A stretch of 46,593 nucleotides of DNA from Oscillospiraceae bacterium (lineage in GTDB: Bacteria; Bacillota; Clostridia; Oscillospirales; Acutalibacteraceae). The notes under the pieces are model-generated. The model saw only the letters and a program-made list of their open reading frames with translations, had not been told where the DNA came from and ran no database searches. Numbering within the stretch: the first letter of the stretch is position 1; every line of letters starts with the position of its first letter. Position numbers and translations under genes: made by a program. The stretch lies in the NCBI GenBank assembly GCA_015065585.1, contig SVQC01000011.1:1-46593 (forward strand). The letters run 5' to 3'. Shown piece by piece: positions 40,855 through 46,593 of this stretch.

Positions 40855-41779
40855 ATACTCTTTTATTTTTAAAAGGGGACGGAAGTTGGGCGAGGATTAC
40901 GGCAGCAAACATTATTACACAGCCGGTTATTTCTCTGTTATCCATAATATCGCCGAAGATTGCGCCGCCCACAGCACCGAAAACCGACTCAAAGCTCATC
41001 GAAATAGAGGCAACGGTGGGGTTCTCACATATGTTCTGTCCTATAATCTGCAAAGTATAAGCGATTCCGCTACTCATTATACCTGCAAACAGAATAGGAA
41101 GCGCCGCATCTAAAATATTATTTATATCGGGTTTTTCAAAAACAAACATAAGTATTGTAGAAAGGGTTGCGCAAACAAAAAACTGCACACAGGAAAGCTT
41201 TACGCCGTCAACAGATTTTTCCAAAAATTTATCAACGAATATTATATGCATGGAAAAAGCCACGGCGCAAAGAAGCATTACAACATCGCCGAAATATATA
41301 CCGCTTATTTTATCAGAGAAGCAAAGGAGATAAAGACCGACAACAGCCACGGCCACACCTATCCAAACGGTAATTTCTGGGGATTTTTTCATAAATATCC
41401 CAAAAATCGGCACCATCAGAATATACATTGCCGTAAGAAAGCCTGCTCTTGCGCTGACTGCAACGCCGGCAGGATAGGCGGCTATACCGAACTGCTGAAG
41501 ATTAGCGGCAACGCAAAGACAGGTACCGCAAACTATTCCCGCTATAATTAGTTTTTTACGGTCTTTTTTCTGACTTGGAATAAGGGTTATTCCTTTCTTT
41601 TTAGACAAAAAAGCGGTAACAGGAATAAGGAAAAAACAGCCTATGTAGGAACGGATTGCATTAAGGGTAAAGGGCTCTACCCCAGCCTCATTTACCATAT
41701 CCTGAGCCACAAAGGTAAATCCCCAGATTACCGCCGCAAGAAGCAGTACCAGACTTCCTTTAATATTGTTTTTGTTCAT
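40853..41779 (-). CDS. EamA/DMT-family transporter
   Basis: A 308-aa drug/metabolite transporter with ten hydrophobic segments in two EamA repeats (AAVIWGFTFVAQDMV at the start; YTLQIIGQNICENPTVASIS in the second half, typical of EamA). Such proteins export amino acids or metabolites, and the substrate is unknown. AGGTG precedes the ATG. It has its own promoter. Confidence 0.9.
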   Translation of the reverse strand: MNKNNIKGSLVLLLAAVIWGFTFVAQDMVNEAGVEPFTLNAIRSYIGCFFLIPVTAFLSKKKGITLIPSQKKDRKKLIIAGIVCGTCLCVAANLQQFGIAAYPAGVAVSARAGFLTAMYILMVPIFGIFMKKSPEITVWIGVAVAVVGLYLLCFSDKISGIYFGDVVMLLCAVAFSMHIIFVDKFLEKSVDGVKLSCVQFFVCATLSTILMFVFEKPDINNILDAALPILFAGIMSSGIAYTLQIIGQNICENPTVASISMSFESVFGAVGGAIFGDIMDNREITGCVIMFAAVILAQLPSPFKNKRV

Positions 41780-41824
41780 TATCTTACACCTTTAATTATT
41801 TTCTTTGATATTTCATAAATATAT

Positions 41825-41853
41825 AGTATAATATAATAACAGTTTATTTGCAA
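41825..41853 (-). promoter_or_regulatory. Promoter of the DMT transporter gene
   Basis: TTGCAA and TATACT with a 17-bp spacer on the minus strand. Confidence 0.55.
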
Positions 41854-41873
41854 GATTGTTTTAATATATTGGC

Positions 41874-41902
41874 TTGACTTTATAGTAAAGCGGTTTTAAA
41901 AT
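41874..41902 (+). promoter_or_regulatory. Promoter of nadE
   Basis: TTGACT and TAAAAT with a 17-bp spacer, about 30 bp before the nadE start. Confidence 0.7.
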
Positions 41903-41933
41903 ATAGTTAATATGTAAAAAGAAGGGGAAAGTT

Positions 41934-43787
41934 ATGAAAGACGGATTTATTAAGGTCGGCGCAGGTAGAATTAATACCACCGTTGCCGATACCGTATCTA
42001 ACGTAGCCGAAATACTAAGCCTTATTGACATTGCCGAAAAAGACGGTGTAAAACTTTTAGCTTTACCCGAGCTTTGTTTAAGCGGTGCTTCCTGCGGTGC
42101 GCTTTTTTATAACGATACTCTTTTAAAAGGCTCTATAGATGCCCTTTTAAAGATTAAAGAGGCTACCGCGAATAAAGACATCACCGTTATTGTCGGTCTG
42201 CCGTTACTTTACCTCGGAAAGCTTTATAACTGTGCCGCCGTACTTAACAAAGGCGAGATTATCGGCATTGTTCCAGGTAACGAGGAAAGCGATATTTTTA
42301 CCTCCTTTGCCGACGAAATAAGCAGTATTACTATACTAAACGAGGTTTTACCCTTTGGTGACCAGCTTGTTTTCCGCTGTACCGCTCTCCAAAATTTTTC
42401 CTTTACAGTAACTGTCGGAAAAAGCTATACACAACTAGAAAACGCTAATATAAACGTTAATATTTGCGCTGATATTGAAATTGTTGAGAGCGCAGAAATG
42501 CGGAAAACCCTTATAAAAGCTGACAGCTACAGAAATATCTGCGCCACCGTTTACGCCTCCTGCGGCGAAGGCGAGTCCACAACCGATTTTGTTTATTCCG
42601 GACACCTTATTATTTGTGAAAGAGGTAAAATTTTAAAGGAAAACACACCTCTTGATGATACTAAATTGATTGTTTCTGAGATTGATGTTTCTATGCTTTC
42701 AAGTGAGAGAGCAAAAGCAGGTTTTGACTGCTCCTTCGGGGAGGAATTTTGCCTTTTTTTTAACTGCGCCGTAACAGATACGGCTCTCACAAGATATATT
42801 GCAAAAAATCCATTTGTACCAAAGGAGAAAGAAAAAATAAATCTGCGCGCCCAAAAGGTACTTGATATACAAAGCTCAGGTCTTATAAAAAGAATTCTTC
42901 ACACAAATGCCAAAAGTGTGGTTATCGGTATTTCGGGCGGTCTTGACAGCACCCTTGCCTTGCTTGTTGCCGCAAAAGCTATGGATAAAATAGGCAGAAG
43001 CAGACGGGATATAATTGCTATTTCGATGCCTTGCTTCGGTACTACAAGCCGTACAAAATCAAACGCCGAAATTTTATGCAGAAAGCTTGGGGTAACCTTT
43101 AAGGAAATCAGTATTGCCAACTCGGTAAAACAGCATTTTAAGGATATAGGTCATGATATAAATGACCACGATTTAACCTTTGAAAACGCTCAGGCGAGAG
43201 AACGCACCCAGCTTCTTATGGATATGGCAGGAAAAACGGGAGGCTTTGTTATTGGTACAGGTGACCTTTCGGAACTTGCTCTAGGCTGGGCAACCTACAA
43301 CGGTGACCACATGTCTATGTACAGCGTTAACTGCAGTGTGCCTAAAACCCTTATCCGCGCTATCGTTCGGTACTGCGCCGAAAAAGAGTCCAAGCTTTCC
43401 GAGGTACTTTTAGATATTGTTGATACCCCCGTTTCCCCAGAGCTTCTGCCTGCTGATGAAAGGGGCGAAATAGCACAGAAAACCGAGGACCTCGTAGGCC
43501 CTTACGAGCTTCACGATTTCTTTATTTACTATTACTGCCGTTTCGGTTTCTCGATAAGCAAAATTTACCGCCTCGCCGTATATGCATTAGGTGATATTTA
43601 TGACAAAGATACAATAAAGAAATGGCTTATAAATTTTGCAAAACGCTTTATAACCCAACAATTTAAGCGTTCCTGTTCCCCAGACGGTGTAAAGGTAGGC
43701 TCGGTTTCCTTTTCACCAAGACAGGATATTTATATGCCCAGCGATGCGGCTTTCACCCTTTTTAAAAAGGAAGCAGAAAATCTTTAA
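41934..43787 (+). CDS. nadE: NAD+ synthetase with degenerate glutaminase domain
   Basis: A 617-aa two-domain protein. Residues 1-270 have the nitrilase/glutaminase fold and 300-617 the NAD synthetase (ATP pyrophosphatase, SGGLDSTLAL; GTGDLSELALGWATYNGDHM). The synthetase part looks intact: it adenylates and amidates nicotinic acid adenine dinucleotide. In the glutaminase part the Glu is kept (LPELCLSG, E46), but by my alignment the catalytic Lys position is Gly115 (IVPGNEES where PK..LP is usual) and the catalytic Cys position is Gly162 (FTVTVGKS where the family has ICED). It is also slightly shorter than usual. I infer that it uses free ammonia. Confidence 0.93.
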   Translation: MKDGFIKVGAGRINTTVADTVSNVAEILSLIDIAEKDGVKLLALPELCLSGASCGALFYNDTLLKGSIDALLKIKEATANKDITVIVGLPLLYLGKLYNCAAVLNKGEIIGIVPGNEESDIFTSFADEISSITILNEVLPFGDQLVFRCTALQNFSFTVTVGKSYTQLENANINVNICADIEIVESAEMRKTLIKADSYRNICATVYASCGEGESTTDFVYSGHLIICERGKILKENTPLDDTKLIVSEIDVSMLSSERAKAGFDCSFGEEFCLFFNCAVTDTALTRYIAKNPFVPKEKEKINLRAQKVLDIQSSGLIKRILHTNAKSVVIGISGGLDSTLALLVAAKAMDKIGRSRRDIIAISMPCFGTTSRTKSNAEILCRKLGVTFKEISIANSVKQHFKDIGHDINDHDLTFENAQARERTQLLMDMAGKTGGFVIGTGDLSELALGWATYNGDHMSMYSVNCSVPKTLIRAIVRYCAEKESKLSEVLLDIVDTPVSPELLPADERGEIAQKTEDLVGPYELHDFFIYYYCRFGFSISKIYRLAVYALGDIYDKDTIKKWLINFAKRFITQQFKRSCSPDGVKVGSVSFSPRQDIYMPSDAAFTLFKKEAENL

Positions 43788-43816
43788 TTGCTATTAAAAC
43801 AATTTTATGATAAAAT
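43788..43816 (+). promoter_or_regulatory. Possible promoter of the AT-hook membrane protein gene
   Basis: TTGCTA and TAAAAT with a 17-bp spacer, directly after the nadE stop. The -35 is weak. Confidence 0.5.
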
Positions 43817-43849
43817 TCTAATAACATTATTTTTGGAGAGATAAAAAAG

Positions 43850-44605
43850 ATGAAAATACGCGGTCTGAAATTTGATTTTTCATTCCCCGTGAAGCTGGAT
43901 TATAAGGCTTCTGCCTTTACCCTTTGCTTCGCCTTTATTTACATTATTGCGGAAATTATTTATAAGGTTAAATTCGAAAAAATTTCTTGCACCTGGGAAA
44001 TCATTCTTCTTTTCCTTATTCTTTTTTCCTACGGTTTTTTAAGGAAGATTTTTGATAAGCAGGAGCTTCCCACCGATTGTAACCTTAATCCCCTGCCAAA
44101 CGGTTACAGCAAACAAGATAAGCGCATAAGAGCAGAGTTTTATAAAAAGAGCGCACTTATTTATTCAGCTATTTTTTCCGTTATCATCTTTATCGCTTTC
44201 TCATGCAGTTCTATTTTAAGTAACGTTAATATTTATTCACAGATTTTCGGCGATTTCAATTTGCCCAACATAATTTTGGCCGTCATCGTTGCTCTTATCT
44301 CGCTCCCCATAGCCTATATATTCTCTTATATGATAGAGTATTTATGGTATGAGTATAAAATTTCGGTATATAACGAAGAGCTTGAAATAAAAAGGGAAAT
44401 CGAAGAACGCCATAAAGCTATTCTTTTAAAGCTTAAGGAAGAAGCCAAAGCAGAAAAAGTGGCTGCCGAACCCATAAAAAAACGCGGAAGACCGAGAAAA
44501 GCAGCTAGTTCTGAAAGTGTAGTCAAATCTGTAGAAGAAGTACCTGCTGCACCCAAAAGACGCGGCAGACCGCCAAAAAAGAAACCCGAAGAAGTTGAAG
44601 TTTAA
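43850..44605 (+). CDS. Membrane protein with two C-terminal AT-hooks
   Basis: A 251-aa protein with four predicted helices (about residues 22-40, 47-65, 100-120 and 140-165), then a charged helix (EELEIKREIEERHKAILLKL) and a tail with two AT-hook motifs, KKRGRPRK and KRRGRPPKKK, separated by about 26 residues. AT-hooks bind the minor groove of AT-rich DNA. Joined to a membrane domain they suggest contact between membrane and nucleoid, which is inference only. I do not recognise the membrane domain. GGAGAG precedes the ATG. Confidence 0.8.
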   Translation: MKIRGLKFDFSFPVKLDYKASAFTLCFAFIYIIAEIIYKVKFEKISCTWEIILLFLILFSYGFLRKIFDKQELPTDCNLNPLPNGYSKQDKRIRAEFYKKSALIYSAIFSVIIFIAFSCSSILSNVNIYSQIFGDFNLPNIILAVIVALISLPIAYIFSYMIEYLWYEYKISVYNEELEIKREIEERHKAILLKLKEEAKAEKVAAEPIKKRGRPRKAASSESVVKSVEEVPAAPKRRGRPPKKKPEEVEV

Positions 44606-44621
44606 AATTAAAAGAAAATAC

Positions 44622-44656
44622 TTTGAGGCACACTACCTTACGAAGTGTGCCTCAAA
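44622..44656. terminator. Bidirectional terminator
   Basis: TTTGAGGCACACT pairs with AGTGTGCCTCAAA, with A/T-rich tails on both strands, between the AT-hook gene (+) and the LCP gene (-). Confidence 0.88.
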
Positions 44657-44668
44657 ATATTTTAATTT

Positions 44669-45736
44669 TTAATTTATTTCCTCATAAAACACATTTAATA
44701 CCGTTTCAAAAAGGGCGGTTTCGTCGGGGGTGAATTCGGCAAAGGAATCTTCTCCCACGCTCTGAGTTCCCTCTATTTGCACAAAATCAAGGCTTAAGTT
44801 ATCCTTTTGACCCACGATTTTAGTTGCCAGATATGAAACACGACTCACGTCAAGGTCGGTAACGGCATTTTTTACAATTTTATTATAAAGCTTAACAGGA
44901 AATGTTATATCGCTTTTGGTTTTACTCAGTACGGCAGCGGTGTATTTCTTAAGATAATCGGTCTGTCGGTTAAGTCTTAAAAGACTCGCATCAGCCGTTT
45001 TATCGTTTCGCGCCTGAAGATAATTGAAAACATTTTCGCCCGTCAGCTTGAAGGGCTGTCCCTTATAAAACTTAATATTGTAATTTTCTATAGTCTCATT
45101 TGGCGTTACGGTTATATTTCCTACAACATTATGAAGGGGCGCAATAGATTTGCTATCCACCGCAAAGTAGGAATTCACAGGCATCCCGTAAAGAAAACGG
45201 GATACGGATTTTGCTGTATTTTGCGCCGATAAATCCTTGCCGTCGCCATAAGCGTAGGAAAGACAAATCTGTGTTTTTTCGGTGCCTACATAAGTACCGG
45301 CTTTAGAGTAAACCTCAACGTCAGCCATACTGTCTCTGGGAATACCTATCACAGAGGTTTTACCCGTATTTGTGTCTATAGCTATAAGGTATATAGCATC
45401 CGCCTGTCCTGCTCTGCCCGTAACATAAGCACCGCCGCTTTCCTTTTTAGTGTTATCAACACCCATACAAAGCACCGTTGTCATAGAGCTTTTATATCTG
45501 TATTTTTTACCCTCATAGGTTACAGTATTATCATCTTCTACCGTCGTTTCAATATTTTCGTTGGGCGTAATGGTAATGTCCTTATCGGTTAGAGCGGCTT
45601 TTCCTATGAGCAAAATACTGGTAATAGTTATAGCTACGGCGAGGATTAGGGAAAATACAGGAATAAGTATAGCCAAAATTATTTTTTTGCCCTTTGTCAT
45701 AGGAACTTTTTCTTTTTTATTTCGTTCTTTGGTCAT
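44669..45736 (-). CDS. LytR-CpsA-Psr (LCP) family protein
   Basis: A 355-aa protein with a cytoplasmic basic start, one membrane helix (about 18-42) and an extracellular LCP domain: GRAGQADAIYLIAIDTNTG, SVIGIPRDSMADV and NYLQARNDKTADASLLRLNR with the Arg/Asp residues that bind polyprenyl pyrophosphate. LCP enzymes transfer teichoic acids or other glycopolymers to peptidoglycan. ATG 45736 is 9 bp from AAGGAG; TTG 45739 is 6 bp from it and also possible. It overlaps the sortase gene by 20 bp. Confidence 0.92.
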   Translation of the reverse strand: MTKERNKKEKVPMTKGKKIILAILIPVFSLILAVAITITSILLIGKAALTDKDITITPNENIETTVEDDNTVTYEGKKYRYKSSMTTVLCMGVDNTKKESGGAYVTGRAGQADAIYLIAIDTNTGKTSVIGIPRDSMADVEVYSKAGTYVGTEKTQICLSYAYGDGKDLSAQNTAKSVSRFLYGMPVNSYFAVDSKSIAPLHNVVGNITVTPNETIENYNIKFYKGQPFKLTGENVFNYLQARNDKTADASLLRLNRQTDYLKKYTAAVLSKTKSDITFPVKLYNKIVKNAVTDLDVSRVSYLATKIVGQKDNLSLDFVQIEGTQSVGEDSFAEFTPDETALFETVLNVFYEEIN

Positions 45737-46460
45737 CAATTAAAACTCCTTGTACCAAATATCTGTAATTATCGTTGGTAATACAGGTACTAAGCGTTAT
45801 AATACGGCTATCTGCCGTTACCTGTGTTTCCTTTCTTACGTTTACTATAGTAGATTTGGGATTTTTGGTCATTTCGATATATTCAGAGAAAACATCTTTA
45901 TCATTAAGGTTAAAAGCATAAAGAATATGGCGGTTATCAAAACGGTACGCCGAATAAATTTCATAGGTGAGTATATGACCCGGTGTATAAATATAGATAT
46001 ATTTATTATTATCAAAAAACTCTTTTTTACGGAATTTATGAAGAGAAGCAAACATTGAACCGTTATTCATATTATGTCCGTAAAGAATCGTATTAGGGTC
46101 TGTAAAATTCTTAGAATTAAGTTTTTGGGTATAAATAGAACCGGCGAACTCATATTTACCGTCGATATTATGATTTAAATAAAAATCCTCCGGTTCATCG
46201 TCAGCCTGCAAAACAGCATAATCCACCTCTGTTCCGGGAATCTTTATCCACGCGTATATGTCAGGGTTTTTGGCTTTAAGGGCGGTAAAATCAATAGGAT
46301 TATCCGGAAGCTCTGGCTGGGGGGCAGTATAAGAAGGAGTAGAAACGGTATCGTTCGGCTTAGGACCCGAAAAGGTCAACCCGAAATAAACGGCAAGGCC
46401 AATTACGCCTACCACTAAAAGAATCGCGCCTATAATAAACATAGCTTTTCTTCTTTTCAT
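45717..46460 (-). CDS. srtB: Class B sortase
   Basis: A 247-aa membrane-anchored transpeptidase. An N-terminal helix (about 6-28) is followed by a Pro-rich linker and the SrtB domain: YAWIKIPGTEVDYAVLQ, GSIYTQ, ILYGHNMNNGSMF (catalytic His), TLSTC (catalytic Cys) and NYRYLVQG (catalytic Arg). Sortases attach secreted proteins with a C-terminal sorting signal to the wall; no substrate with such a signal is seen in this window. AAAGGAGG precedes the ATG, and a consensus promoter lies upstream. Confidence 0.94.
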   Translation of the reverse strand: MKRRKAMFIIGAILLVVGVIGLAVYFGLTFSGPKPNDTVSTPSYTAPQPELPDNPIDFTALKAKNPDIYAWIKIPGTEVDYAVLQADDEPEDFYLNHNIDGKYEFAGSIYTQKLNSKNFTDPNTILYGHNMNNGSMFASLHKFRKKEFFDNNKYIYIYTPGHILTYEIYSAYRFDNRHILYAFNLNDKDVFSEYIEMTKNPKSTIVNVRKETQVTADSRIITLSTCITNDNYRYLVQGVLIDDQRTK

Positions 46461-46483
46461 ATTACCGCCTCCTTTACTTTAAA

Positions 46484-46512
46484 AGTATAACATAATACCC
46501 TTTTTGTGTCAA
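46484..46512 (-). promoter_or_regulatory. Promoter of the sortase-LCP operon
   Basis: TTGACA and TATACT with a 17-bp spacer on the minus strand. Confidence 0.78.
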
Positions 46513-46525
46513 ACCCATAATCATG

Positions 46526-46593
46526 ACTACCGGCTAAGCCGGTAGTTTGCTCTGCGGCTATAAGCCGCTGTTACTGGCTGGACTGAAAGTCCA
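46526..46593. repeat. Cluster of three tight hairpins, cut by window end
   Basis: Three perfect inverted repeats with 3-base loops stand in a row: ACTACCGGC/GCCGGTAGT, GCGGCT/AGCCGC and TGGACT/AGTCCA. The segment is much richer in G+C than its surroundings and non-coding. It lies just upstream of the sortase promoter. It may be a dispersed palindromic repeat or part of a structured RNA; the rest lies outside the window. Confidence 0.7.

Noticed and set aside
40829..41551. Several plus-strand frames inside the DMT transporter gene
   Set aside because: They overlap a gene with clear EamA repeats, a promoter and a ribosome site, and they have low-complexity Lys/His content without motifs.
42465..42470. 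Cys178 of NadE as a possible catalytic glutaminase cysteine
   Set aside because: Its surroundings (NICADIEIVESAEMRK) align with the later NLSASNELVGKAEYRR segment of the family, not with the ICED active-site motif.
46247..46256. TTATCCACG resembling a DnaA box
   Set aside because: A single imperfect match inside the sortase coding sequence; there is no cluster and no other origin feature.

Overview
The window looks like chromosomal DNA from a spore-forming, anaerobic Gram-positive bacterium of the Clostridia, probably Oscillospirales/Ruminococcaceae-like. The reasons are a complete Rnf ferredoxin:NAD+ oxidoreductase operon in the order C-D-G-E-A-B, the sporulation pair gpr-spoIIP, a ThiT thiamine transporter behind a TPP riboswitch, strong AGGAGG-type ribosome sites, AT-rich intergenic DNA and a dockerin-bearing wall hydrolase. 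Taxonomy is inferred from gene content only. I see no prophage, integrase, insertion sequence, CRISPR array or known defence island.

Layout. 1-318: a minus-strand initiator tRNA whose 5' half is repeated 198 bp upstream, with a GC-rich 162-bp insert between the copies. 443-5380: rnfCDGEAB. 5432-9521: an acyltransferase-like membrane protein, a YfbR-type nucleotidase and a giant YfhO-type membrane protein; the last two share a palindromic bidirectional promoter. 9547-10271: TPP riboswitch and thiT. 10437-13037: the rpmH-rnpA-yidD-yidC-jag cluster usually found beside dnaA, here without dnaA or mnmE. 13190-15629: rpsT (minus), then gpr, spoIIP and a small membrane protein. 15622-19261: a Gfo/Idh/MocA oxidoreductase, an orphan zinc-binding lipoprotein and a MATE exporter. 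19307-21651: thrC-thrB. 21688-23992: HAD phosphatase, MFS transporter and dCMP deaminase, with overlapping ends. 24113-24937: a DUF1292 protein, a likely 6S RNA and an AbrB-like regulator with a zinc ribbon. 25045-32142: mostly minus-strand housekeeping (lipoprotein, P-loop protein, pgi, dacF-like carboxypeptidase, LUD protein, mnmA, rny).

32370-35976 holds the most interesting pair: a membrane-anchored protein with a cohesin-like domain, directly downstream of a secreted SH3/glucosaminidase protein that ends in a complete two-repeat dockerin. Both share a cadherin-like beta-sandwich. The likely reading is a small non-cellulosomal cohesin-dockerin system that holds a wall hydrolase at the cell surface. 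36112-38539 is a metal-efflux operon: an ArsR/SmtB sensor, a stand-alone HMA metallochaperone and a P1B ATPase lacking its own HMA domain. 38685-40785 encodes an MFS/GPH-type transporter and a glycerophosphodiesterase; 40853-41779 a DMT transporter.

41934-43787 encodes a two-domain NAD+ synthetase whose glutaminase domain appears to have lost its catalytic Lys and Cys. 43850-44605 encodes a membrane protein with two AT-hooks in its tail. 44669-46460 is a sortase B and LytR-CpsA-Psr pair with overlapping reading frames, and the window ends in a run of three tight hairpins. Promoters were assigned by eye from -35/-10 matches with about 17-bp spacers, and terminators from hairpins plus T-runs. 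No gap over 300 bp lacks a gene or RNA, except the tRNA-to-rnfC stretch, which is described.
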